From an uncultured Lachnospiraceae bacterium (lineage in GTDB: Bacteria > Bacillota > Clostridia > Lachnospirales > Lachnospiraceae): DNA of 64,000 bases. A program made the position numbers and the translations under genes. The number at the start of each line of letters is the position of its first letter. The first letter of the stretch is position 1. Of this stretch, positions 19,201 to 25,994 are shown piece after piece. Location of the stretch: contig CANRZW010000003.1 in NCBI GenBank assembly GCA_947644545.1, forward strand, positions 62,001-126,000. Reading direction: 5' to 3'. The notes under the pieces were generated by a model. That model ran no database searches. It saw only the letters and a list, made by a program, of their open reading frames with translations, and was not told the DNA's origin.

Positions 19201-19370
19201 AGAAGATCAATACCGGAAGCCTGACAGGTTATAAGATCTGGCTGGCACAGTATGCCAGCGCACCGACTTACACGGCTACGCGGTACGATATGTGGCAGTA
19301 CTCTTCCAAGGGAAAAGTCAGTGGAATCAGCGGTGATGTGGATATGAATATCAGTTATCTGCATTATTAA
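16257..19370 (+). CDS. Membrane-anchored GH25 muramidase with acidic repeat and Big_2 domains
   Basis: A 1037-residue protein. Residues 1-84 are basic and acidic; residues 91-167 are a tandem repeat of a 10-residue Asp/Glu/Tyr unit; one membrane helix lies at residues 187-208. The outside part has a prealbumin/SpaA-like domain (about 275-355), three Big_2-type Ig domains (about 470-560, 580-660, 664-745), a wall-binding-like aromatic repeat region (about 750-838) and a GH25 domain (840-1037) starting [11 protein letters not shown] with the catalytic DVE in PIFLDVEASGG. GH25 enzymes cleave muramic acid bonds of peptidoglycan. The start follows AAGGGG by 6 bases. It shares its middle and catalytic domains with the protein at 21441. 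It is encoded directly before rfbB, so wall remodelling during glycan insertion is likely. Confidence 0.9.
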   Translation: MQSRRNNGKKKMRKENRRDAFLEEFFAEEDGGFDEEDEDSVTGDTLEFLCLDDETIEAYQRESRHTAPKRRGASGRYAKDRYRDEAYEDDEYAEDEYEDEEYEDDEYEDEEYEDDEYEDEDDEYEDEEYEYDEYEDEEYEDDEYEDEEYEYDEYEDEEYEYDEYEDDREGLIVRIRDFLTHMSTMDMMVAMLGIVVLAGISLAGGLYVNAKSVEKQVDAFASVGEEMEGISVIGESGLLAVSESARLSNMVELETETPEDAEEEPKEQDKNGSIEVILNLTSIKSDLKIKFVNKATGKLIGSVPFEVEVSSSKKSFELKDEDKDGIIYQTDVAAGDYSVKIKPLADNKYAEYKLPSSASSVKVTDTINYKKVDVADEVKTEAEVNAAAEDTAIQNTAVESVLKDTVEWVESTKTPVGEGQVVYTEVDKKNIPDPWTVSSAYRKLVEAGDVTALSAEMPVTEGSGEASQPPVEFAVALDNSSLTLKQGETSALSVYISGSDVYPDVVWISNAPSIASVDSNGNVTAVSEGETTITAEATIEGVTERASCAVKVTASGEQPSEPENPDNTDKPEQPEAPEKTKVSLNSTSLNLKKGAAASLMVQVTAGEVQSIDWVSSNTSVATVKGGSVTAVGAGTATITAKVKAADGSQDLVCNVTVQDTNQDTYTKIEISGDREVAVGKTITLTARTEPKDGKVTWSSANTAVATVDDKGVVTGVAEGTVEIKAVCTDAANISAGYKITVKKSTSVDGKAKLKDKDGNQMYYLDAAGAYQEAVYDDYKKYDKFYKKSSEASAYRYTGWQTIDGSVYFYDKNGNYVTGEQVIQGAKYSFGSDGKMSSNSGSMGIDVSKWNGNIDWNAVKNSGVSYVIIRCGYRGSSTGVLVEDPKFRSNIKGAKAAGLKVGVYFFSQAVNEVEAVEEASMALNLVNGYGLNYPIFLDVEASGGRGDGISRDARTAVCKAFCATVQNSGYAAGIYANKTWFSEKINTGSLTGYKIWLAQYASAPTYTATRYDMWQYSSKGKVSGISGDVDMNISYLHY
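16527..16757 (+). repeat. Tandem 30-bp coding repeat (Asp/Glu/Tyr)
   Basis: About seven and a half units of 30 bp encode the 10-residue pattern EYEDEEYE(D or Y)D on the cytoplasmic side of the GH25 protein. One unit is shortened. Units differ mainly in the ninth residue (Asp or Tyr) and in synonymous bases, so copy number may vary by slippage or recombination. Confidence 0.9.
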
Positions 19371-19373
19371 GAG

Positions 19374-19403
19374 TTGCAATTTAGGGTGAAGTGGCAGTAT
19401 CAT
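19374..19403 (+). promoter_or_regulatory. Promoter candidate for rfbB
   Basis: TTGCAA and TATCAT are separated by 18 bases in the 82-base spacer after the GH25 gene. A second -10-like box, CATAAT, overlaps. It may add transcription to that from the promoter at 16074. Confidence 0.4.
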
Positions 19404-19452
19404 AATCATAGTTGGGTGCATTGTATTACTTGTACCGTAAAAGGAGGTAGAG

Positions 19453-20532
19453 ATGAGAACGTATCTTGTAACGGGAGGAGCCGGTTTTATCGGATCCAAT
19501 TATATTCATTATATGTTTCAGAAGTACGGCAGGGAGATTCGGATCATCAATGTGGACGTTCTGACTTATGCGGGTAATCTGGAGAATCTGCGGGAATTTG
19601 AAGATTGGGATAACTACACGTTTGTTAAGGCGGATATTTGTGATAAAGAGGCTGTTTCTGCCATTTTTGCTGAGAACGAGATTGACAGGGTCGTGCATTT
19701 TGCGGCGGAGAGCCATGTTGACAGGAGCATTAAGCACCCGGAGGTGTTCGTGCAGACGAATGTGCTTGGCACGGCAGTGATGCTTAACTGTGCCAAGGCG
19801 GCATGGGAGCTGCCGGACGGCAGTTTTAAGGAAGGGAAGAAGTTCCTGCATGTCTCCACCGATGAGGTATACGGATCACTGGAGGAGGATGGCGGTTATT
19901 TCTACGAGACGACGCCCTATGCGCCCCACAGTCCTTATTCCGCCAGCAAGGCAGGTTCGGACATGCTGGTGAGATCTTATATGGATACGTACCGTTTTCC
20001 GGCCAATATTACCAATTGCTCCAACAATTACGGACCTTATCAATTTCCGGAGAAACTGATTCCGTTGATTATTAACAATGCGCTGCAGGGGAAGAAACTG
20101 CCGGTATACGGTGACGGTAAGAATGTGCGTGACTGGCTGTACGTGGAGGATCACGCCAAGGCGATCGACATGGTGCAGGAGCAGGGCAGGCTGTTTGAGA
20201 CGTATAATGTGGGCGGCCATAATGAGAAACAGAATATTGAGATCATCAAGATCATCATCAGGACGCTGCAGGAGATGCTGCCGGATGACGATCCGAGAAA
20301 GGAGCTGGTCAGTGAGCAGCTGATCACTTATGTGGAGGACCGTAAGGGGCATGATCGCAGATATGCCATAGCGCCGGACAAGATCAGGAAAGAGATCGGC
20401 TGGGAGCCGGAGACCATGTTTGAGGAAGGAATACGCCGCACGATCCAGTGGTTCTTTGAGCATGAGGAGTGGATGAAGAATGTAACGAGCGGCGATTATC
20501 AGAAGTATTATACGGAGATGTACCAGGTATAG
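19453..20532 (+). CDS. rfbB: dTDP-glucose 4,6-dehydratase
   Basis: A 359-residue short-chain dehydrogenase. It has the NAD-binding motif TGGAGFIGSNYIHYM at residue 7, HFAAESHVDRSI, the STDEVYGSL block with catalytic Thr, Asp and Glu, and YSASKAGSD with the Tyr and Lys of the SDR core. NCSNNYGPYQFPEKLIP is the family signature. It converts dTDP-glucose to dTDP-4-keto-6-deoxyglucose in the cytoplasm, second step of the dTDP-rhamnose route. AAAGGAGG stands before the ATG. The product of rfbA downstream is its substrate. Confidence 0.97.
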   Translation: MRTYLVTGGAGFIGSNYIHYMFQKYGREIRIINVDVLTYAGNLENLREFEDWDNYTFVKADICDKEAVSAIFAENEIDRVVHFAAESHVDRSIKHPEVFVQTNVLGTAVMLNCAKAAWELPDGSFKEGKKFLHVSTDEVYGSLEEDGGYFYETTPYAPHSPYSASKAGSDMLVRSYMDTYRFPANITNCSNNYGPYQFPEKLIPLIINNALQGKKLPVYGDGKNVRDWLYVEDHAKAIDMVQEQGRLFETYNVGGHNEKQNIEIIKIIIRTLQEMLPDDDPRKELVSEQLITYVEDRKGHDRRYAIAPDKIRKEIGWEPETMFEEGIRRTIQWFFEHEEWMKNVTSGDYQKYYTEMYQV

Positions 20533-20581
20533 AGAGACGATAATCCAAACAGTATAGAAGAGGAAGGACAAGGCAGATTCA

Positions 20582-21451
20582 ATGAAGGGAATTATTCTTG
20601 CGGGAGGCTCGGGTACAAGACTGTATCCGTTGACAAAGGCTGTTTCAAAGCAGATCATGCCGATTTATGATAAGCCGATGATCTATTATCCCCTGTCTAC
20701 TTTAATGCTGGCAGGGATCAGGGAGATCCTGATCATATCAACACCGAGGGACCTTCCGTCTTTTCGGGAATTGTTCGGCACCGGTGAACAGTTAGGACTG
20801 CGGATGGAGTATGCGGTACAGGAATATCCGAGAGGGCTGGCGGATGCGTTTATCATAGGTGCGGATTTTATTGGCAGTGATAATGTGGCGCTTGTGCTGG
20901 GCGACAATATTTTCTATGGGCAGAGCTTTTCCAGAGTGCTCAGAGAAGTGGCATCCAGAGAGAAGGGAGCGACGATTTTCGGATATTATGTCAGAGATCC
21001 GCGGGAATATGGCGTAGTGGAATTTGATGAGAACGGCAGAGCTTTGTCCATTGAGGAGAAGCCGGAGCGGCCGCGAAGCAATTATGCGGTTCCGGGTCTG
21101 TACTTCTATGACAATGACGTGGTGGAGATTGCGGCTAATGTGAAGCCGTCCGCCAGAGGAGAGATTGAGATCACGAGTATTAACAACGAATACCTGCGCA
21201 GAGGGGATCTGCGTGTGGAGACGCTGGGGCGTGGTTTTGCCTGGTTGGATACGGGCAATCATGATTCCCTGCTGGATGCGGCGGACTTCGTGGCGGCGTT
21301 CCAGAAGCGGCAGGGACTGTATATTTCCTGTATTGAGGAGATTGCCTATAAGAGAGGATTTATCACCAAAGAACAGCTGCTGAAACTGGCAGAACCGTTG
21401 ATGAAGACAAATTATGGTCAATATATGATTGAGGTTGCGAATGGGCTCTAA
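20582..21451 (+). CDS. rfbA: Glucose-1-phosphate thymidylyltransferase
   Basis: A 289-residue nucleotidyltransferase of normal RmlA length. It starts [18 protein letters not shown], with the pyrophosphorylase motif GGSGTRLYP, followed by [27 protein letters not shown] and [14 protein letters not shown], all standard RmlA features. It joins glucose 1-phosphate (supplied by phosphoglucomutase, see 33567) to dTTP to give dTDP-glucose. Its last codons overlap the start of the second GH25 gene by 11 bases, so expression of the sugar enzyme and the muramidase is coupled. Confidence 0.97.
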   Translation: MKGIILAGGSGTRLYPLTKAVSKQIMPIYDKPMIYYPLSTLMLAGIREILIISTPRDLPSFRELFGTGEQLGLRMEYAVQEYPRGLADAFIIGADFIGSDNVALVLGDNIFYGQSFSRVLREVASREKGATIFGYYVRDPREYGVVEFDENGRALSIEEKPERPRSNYAVPGLYFYDNDVVEIAANVKPSARGEIEITSINNEYLRRGDLRVETLGRGFAWLDTGNHDSLLDAADFVAAFQKRQGLYISCIEEIAYKRGFITKEQLLKLAEPLMKTNYGQYMIEVANGL

Positions 21452-22799
21452 GAAAATCAAAAGAATGCTGTTTGCCATCGTGTTTCTGTTTGTTGTGCTT
21501 GTAGGTGCGATCGCGGCAGCAAATCTTGATCTGGTGAAACAGAAACTGGGAATTTCGACGGATGAACAGACCGAGGCGTCGGCGATGCTGGAGGAGACAG
21601 AGGGAGACGGCAGACAGAGAGGCAGCAATCTTTCCGCGTTTCTGCAGGATGAGACCTTTTTTGATCCGGAGGTCAAATTTAAGAGTATTGAGACCTATTC
21701 CGGGCGCAGTGTGTTTCTGATGATGAGTTCCGTGGCAAAGGACCTTCGCATTATGGTCGTGGACAGTACGGGCAGTCTGGTAACCGGAACTCCTTTTGTA
21801 GTAGAGCTGCGGGATGTGGGAGAATATACCGACAGCGATGAAGACGGGATCATCTATATTGATGGACTGCGGGCCGGAGAGTACAATGTCTCTTTAAAGG
21901 AGACAGAAGGTTATCAGGTTCCGAATACGATCACGTCGATCCAGATCAAGCAGGAAATAGAATATCAGGTACTGGATGACATAGAGTATTTGATCATGAC
22001 TGAGGATGATATAGATGCTGAGAAAGAGGATAAAGAGGTAAACGGAGCCGCGGAAGCAGCGGACGGTACCGAGGATACAGGACTTAAGCTGGCGGAAGGC
22101 AGTGCGAAGTTTGGAATCGATGTTTCCAAGTGGAACAAGACGATCGACTGGGAAGAGGTTAAAGATGCCGGCGTGGAATTTGCGATCATCCGGTGCGGAT
22201 ATCGCGGCGCGTCCAGCGGTGCGCTTGTCCTCGATCCCCTGTATGAGCAGAATATCAAGGGGGCTATAGCGGCGGACATTCCCGTTGGCGTGTATTTCTT
22301 TACACAGGCCGTGGATGAAGTGGAGGCTGTGGAAGAGGCCAGCATGGTTATCCGGCTGATCGAGGAGTATGATGTGGACTACCCGGTCTTCCTGGACAGC
22401 GAGAGTGCAGGAGGCAGCGGCCGTGCGGATTGGCTGGAAGCCGACGAGAGGACGAAGATACACAAAGCGTTCCTGGAGACGATAAGCGCTGCCGGTTATG
22501 AAACCGGCATATACGGTTCCAGAAACTGGCTCAACGAGCAGGTTGCCATGGAGGAGTTGTCTGATTATAAGACATGGCTTGCCGAGTATACGGAGATTCC
22601 TGCTTATGAAGAATATTATCATATGTGGCAGTATACATCCAAGGGAACGATTGACGGCATAGATACGAAAGTGGATCTGAATCTGTGCTATATGAATATT
22701 GATACATCCATTGATCATTCCAGAGGCGCGGCCGGTTATTCCGGGGTGATCAACGGGGACAGCGGCAATGTGCCTGTGGGCGGCGACGAGGAGCAATAG
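21441..22799 (+). CDS. Membrane-anchored GH25 muramidase (second copy)
   Basis: A 452-residue protein with a short basic N-terminus, one membrane helix (residues 8-29), a prealbumin/SpaA-like domain (about 95-175), an acidic linker and a GH25 domain from about residue 225 ([14 protein letters not shown]) with the catalytic DSE in [12 protein letters not shown]. Middle and catalytic domains are clear paralogues of those in the 1037-residue protein at 16257, without the acidic repeat and Big_2 domains. The start at 21441 follows GAGGT and overlaps rfbA. Sitting between rfbA and rfbC, it probably opens peptidoglycan near sites of glycan export or attachment; that role is an inference. Confidence 0.92.
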   Translation: MGSKKIKRMLFAIVFLFVVLVGAIAAANLDLVKQKLGISTDEQTEASAMLEETEGDGRQRGSNLSAFLQDETFFDPEVKFKSIETYSGRSVFLMMSSVAKDLRIMVVDSTGSLVTGTPFVVELRDVGEYTDSDEDGIIYIDGLRAGEYNVSLKETEGYQVPNTITSIQIKQEIEYQVLDDIEYLIMTEDDIDAEKEDKEVNGAAEAADGTEDTGLKLAEGSAKFGIDVSKWNKTIDWEEVKDAGVEFAIIRCGYRGASSGALVLDPLYEQNIKGAIAADIPVGVYFFTQAVDEVEAVEEASMVIRLIEEYDVDYPVFLDSESAGGSGRADWLEADERTKIHKAFLETISAAGYETGIYGSRNWLNEQVAMEELSDYKTWLAEYTEIPAYEEYYHMWQYTSKGTIDGIDTKVDLNLCYMNIDTSIDHSRGAAGYSGVINGDSGNVPVGGDEEQ

Positions 22800-22820
22800 A
22801 GAGCAGGCAAAGGACAGAGA

Positions 22821-22850
22821 AGATCTGATAAGATCTGAGTCAATCTGAGA
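22821..22850. repeat. Three 10-bp direct repeats upstream of rfbC
   Basis: Units AGATCTGATA, AGATCTGAGT and CAATCTGAGA stand side by side in the spacer between the second GH25 gene and rfbC. Function unknown. Confidence 0.5.
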
Positions 22851-22895
22851 ACGGGATCAGAATTGGACAGGAAACAGAAAGGAAGACCAGATATC

Positions 22896-23459
22896 ATGGG
22901 TAAAATAACAGTAGAGACATGTGAAATAGAAGGGCTTAAAGTGATTACACCGACCGTATTCGGAGATGCCCGCGGCTATTTTATGGAGACCTATAACTAT
23001 AATGATTTCAAGGAAGCGGGGATCGATCAGATCTTTGTACAGGATAATCAGTCCGCTTCGACGAAGAACGTGCTGCGCGGTCTGCATTTTCAGATTCATT
23101 TTCCTCAGGATAAGCTGGTCCGGGTTGTGAGCGGTGAGGTTTTTGATGTGGCAGTGGATCTGCGGCCAGGCTCTGCGACCTATGGGAAGTGGCATGGTGT
23201 AGTGCTCTCGGCGCAGAACCGGAAGCAGTTTTTCATTCCCAAGAATTTCGCACATGGATTTCTTGTATTGTCTGATTATGCGGAGTTTGCCTATAAATGT
23301 ACGGATTTTTATCATCCGAATGATGAGGGCGGCATTATCTGGAACGATCCGGACATTGGTATAGCATGGCCGATCCCGGAGGGTGCGCAGCTGATCATGT
23401 CCGAGAAGGATCCGAAGTGGGGCGGACTTGCCGAGTATACGGAGAAATATCGTAAATGA
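22896..23459 (+). CDS. rfbC: dTDP-4-dehydrorhamnose 3,5-epimerase
   Basis: A 187-residue cupin enzyme of the usual RmlC length. GDARGYFMETYNYNDF, QDNQSASTKNVLRGLHFQ (active-site His), VFDVAVDLRPGS and IPKNFAHGFLVLSD are canonical. It epimerises C3 and C5 of dTDP-4-keto-6-deoxyglucose. The start at 22896 follows AAAGGAAG; the frame extends to a TTG at 22863 without support. The stop overlaps the start of the ABC permease gene by 4 bases (ATGA). The last enzyme of the route, the RmlD reductase, is not in this window. Confidence 0.96.
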   Translation: MGKITVETCEIEGLKVITPTVFGDARGYFMETYNYNDFKEAGIDQIFVQDNQSASTKNVLRGLHFQIHFPQDKLVRVVSGEVFDVAVDLRPGSATYGKWHGVVLSAQNRKQFFIPKNFAHGFLVLSDYAEFAYKCTDFYHPNDEGGIIWNDPDIGIAWPIPEGAQLIMSEKDPKWGGLAEYTEKYRK

Positions 23460-24502
23460 AAAACAGGAAGGCAGAAAAAACGGAGTATATCAATCATTCT
23501 ACTAAAAAAATACAAACGCCCAAGAAGGCAGTCGGTATTGCCGTCTTCTGGGCGCTTGGTCTGATTCTGGCGGCTGTGCTTGTACATCATCACAATCCGC
23601 TGGCGGATCAGGTGACGGAGCAGATGAAGAAGGTCAGCGGCTGTGTGCTGATCGCTTTTACCTGTCTTATTTTTACGATCTATTATGAGAGGATACTGAC
23701 CATTCCGGCAGAACTTTTTCAGAGCAGGAAGCTGATCTGGAAGCTGGCGAAGAATGATTTCAAGAATCGATATGCGGGGTCTTATCTCGGCATTATCTGG
23801 GCGACGGCACAGCCGGTCGTTACAGTGGTAATGTACTGGATCGTGTTTGATAAGGTCTTTGATACGAGGAGCCAGATGGTGGCGAGCGGGCTGGAGGTGC
23901 CGTATGTCTTGTATCTGACCGCCGGCCTGGTACCCTGGTTCTATTTTTCTGAGGCGATCACGCAGGGCACCATGGCATTGATCGAATATAATTATCTTGT
24001 TAAGAAAGTGGTGTTCAACATCAGTATTTTGCCGATCATCAAGGTGATTGCGGCTACGTTTATCCATATTTTCTTTGTTGTGGTATTGTTATGTGTGTCG
24101 ATAGGATACGGTTATTATCCCAATTTGTATACGCTGCAGCTGATTTACTATAGTTTCTGCCTGTTCCTGCTTGTGCTTGGCATGAGTTATCTTACCTGTG
24201 CACTTGTGGTCTTTATCAGGGATCTGCAGCAGATTATTTCCATAGCGCTGCAGATTGGCATGTGGGCGACGCCCATCCTGTGGAGCATTACGATGTTAAA
24301 GACAGATAATATGAAGATGCTGTTTAAACTGAACCCGCTTGTCTATATTGTGAATGGATACAGAAGTGCCATCTATGAAGAAGTATGGTTCTGGGAGCAC
24401 TTTTATTCGTCTACTTACTTTTGGATTTTTACGATCAGCCTGTTTTGTATTGGGACGCTGGTCTTTAGGAGGATGCGGGTACACTTTGCGGATGTACTCT
24501 GA
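23456..24502 (+). CDS. ABC-2 polysaccharide export permease (Wzm/TagG-like)
   Basis: A 348-residue membrane protein. The ABC-2 core starts near residue 95 with LIWKLAKNDFKNRYAGSYLG, an amphipathic entry helix typical of Wzm/TagG, followed by IIWATAQPVVTVVMYWIVF, GLVPWFYFSEAI and LNPLVYIVNGYRSAIY. Six membrane helices are visible in the core. In addition there is an N-terminal extension of about 85 residues with two more hydrophobic helices, absent from most family members of about 260 residues. With the ATPase at 24585 it would export a lipid-linked polysaccharide. It is translationally coupled to rfbC. Confidence 0.93.
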   Translation: MKNRKAEKTEYINHSTKKIQTPKKAVGIAVFWALGLILAAVLVHHHNPLADQVTEQMKKVSGCVLIAFTCLIFTIYYERILTIPAELFQSRKLIWKLAKNDFKNRYAGSYLGIIWATAQPVVTVVMYWIVFDKVFDTRSQMVASGLEVPYVLYLTAGLVPWFYFSEAITQGTMALIEYNYLVKKVVFNISILPIIKVIAATFIHIFFVVVLLCVSIGYGYYPNLYTLQLIYYSFCLFLLVLGMSYLTCALVVFIRDLQQIISIALQIGMWATPILWSITMLKTDNMKMLFKLNPLVYIVNGYRSAIYEEVWFWEHFYSSTYFWIFTISLFCIGTLVFRRMRVHFADVL

Positions 24503-24584
24503 CGGGAAGTACTCCAATAGCAGAACAGATCGGCAATTCTGTGATATTGCAGACATGGACGGCAATATCTGCGTAGAGGTAATT

Positions 24585-25994
24585 ATGGATAATATTGCGA
24601 TACAGGTGACGGATGTCGAAAAAGTTTATAAGTTGTATGACAAGCCTTCGGACCGCTTGAAGGAGGCGCTTGGAATAGGGCGAGGGAAACATCACCGGGA
24701 ACATCACGCCTTAAAGGGAATCAATCTGACGATCAGGCAGGGAGAGTGTGTCGGTATCATCGGAACGAATGGTTCCGGGAAGTCCACGATCTTGAAGATC
24801 ATTACGGGAGTCTTGAATCCGACCAGAGGAAACGTGACGGTAAACGGACGGATCTCCGCGTTGTTGGAGCTTGGTGCAGGGTTCAACAATGAGTATAATG
24901 GCATCGAGAATATCTATCTGAACGGGACCATGATCGGTTTCACGAAGAAAGAGATCGATGAGAAACTGGAATCTATTCTGGAATTTGCGGATATCGGGGA
25001 CTATGTGTATCAGCCTGTCAAGACTTATTCCAGCGGTATGTTTGTCCGCCTTGCCTTTGCAGTGGCAATCAATATTGATCCGGAGATCCTGATCGTGGAT
25101 GAAGCACTGTCGGTGGGAGACGTTTTCTTTCAGGCAAAGTGTTATCACAAATTTGAAGAATTCAAGGAGATGGGGAAGACCATCGTTTTTGTCAGTCATG
25201 ATCTGAGCAGCATCAGTAAATATTGTGACCGGGTAGTGCTCTTAAACCAGGGTACAAAGCTGGGGGAAGGGTCGGCGAAAGAGATGATCGACACCTATAA
25301 GCAGGTGCTGGTGGGGCAGTATGTCGTGCCGGAAAGCGAGCAGTGGCAGGACAGGCTGGTCGATGATGAACAATTGCGCAATGCTGTGAAGGGGCAGGGG
25401 GCTACGGCGTCCCGGAAAGCGGAAGGGGCAAAGAATCCGGAAGCTTCTGCCACGTCCGGGCAGGATGCTGCCGGCGCTGCGGCGGGCGGCATATCCGGCA
25501 GTGGTATGGCCGAGAATCCGGAACTGTTGGAATATGGCTCCAAGAAGGCCGTGATCACGGAGTATTATATCTATGATGATAAGGGGATCACAACCTCTGC
25601 GATCTTGAAGGGGAATCCGTTTACGATCCATATGAAGGTGCGGATGACGGAAGATCTCCCGGCGCCTATTTTTGCTTTTACGATCAAGAATGTGCGTGGA
25701 ACGGAGATTACAGGCACCAATACGATGTTTGAGAAAGCTTTTCTGGACCCGGTGAAGGCCGGAGAAGCATATGAGGTGGACTTTACACAGCAGATGGATC
25801 TGCAGGGTGGAGAATATCTGCTTTCCCTGGGAGTGACCGGGTACGAGGAGGATGATTTTACCGTCTATCACAGGCTGTATGATGTGTTGAATCTGACGGT
25901 TATTTCAGATAAAAATACAGTTGGCTTTTATGATATGAATTCTAAGATAGAGGTAAAAAAGGATGGCGGAAAGAAAGATAGAAGAAATCGGTAA
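24585..25994 (+). CDS. ABC export ATPase with Wzt-like C-terminal glycan-binding domain
   Basis: A 469-residue protein. Residues 1-250 are the ATPase: Walker A GIIGTNGSGKST, signature TYSSGMFVRLAFA, Walker B ILIVDEALSVGD and the switch His in FVSHDLSS. An alanine/glycine-rich linker follows (about 270-315). Residues 320-465 form a beta-rich domain with the layout of the Wzt C-terminal domain that recognises the capped end of O-antigens in Escherichia coli O8/O9a. The start at 24585 follows AGAGGT; the longer frame from 24354 overlaps the permease gene and is not likely. The domain implies that export depends on a terminal glycan mark, which the next gene could make. Confidence 0.93.
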   Translation: MDNIAIQVTDVEKVYKLYDKPSDRLKEALGIGRGKHHREHHALKGINLTIRQGECVGIIGTNGSGKSTILKIITGVLNPTRGNVTVNGRISALLELGAGFNNEYNGIENIYLNGTMIGFTKKEIDEKLESILEFADIGDYVYQPVKTYSSGMFVRLAFAVAINIDPEILIVDEALSVGDVFFQAKCYHKFEEFKEMGKTIVFVSHDLSSISKYCDRVVLLNQGTKLGEGSAKEMIDTYKQVLVGQYVVPESEQWQDRLVDDEQLRNAVKGQGATASRKAEGAKNPEASATSGQDAAGAAAGGISGSGMAENPELLEYGSKKAVITEYYIYDDKGITTSAILKGNPFTIHMKVRMTEDLPAPIFAFTIKNVRGTEITGTNTMFEKAFLDPVKAGEAYEVDFTQQMDLQGGEYLLSLGVTGYEEDDFTVYHRLYDVLNLTVISDKNTVGFYDMNSKIEVKKDGGKKDRRNR

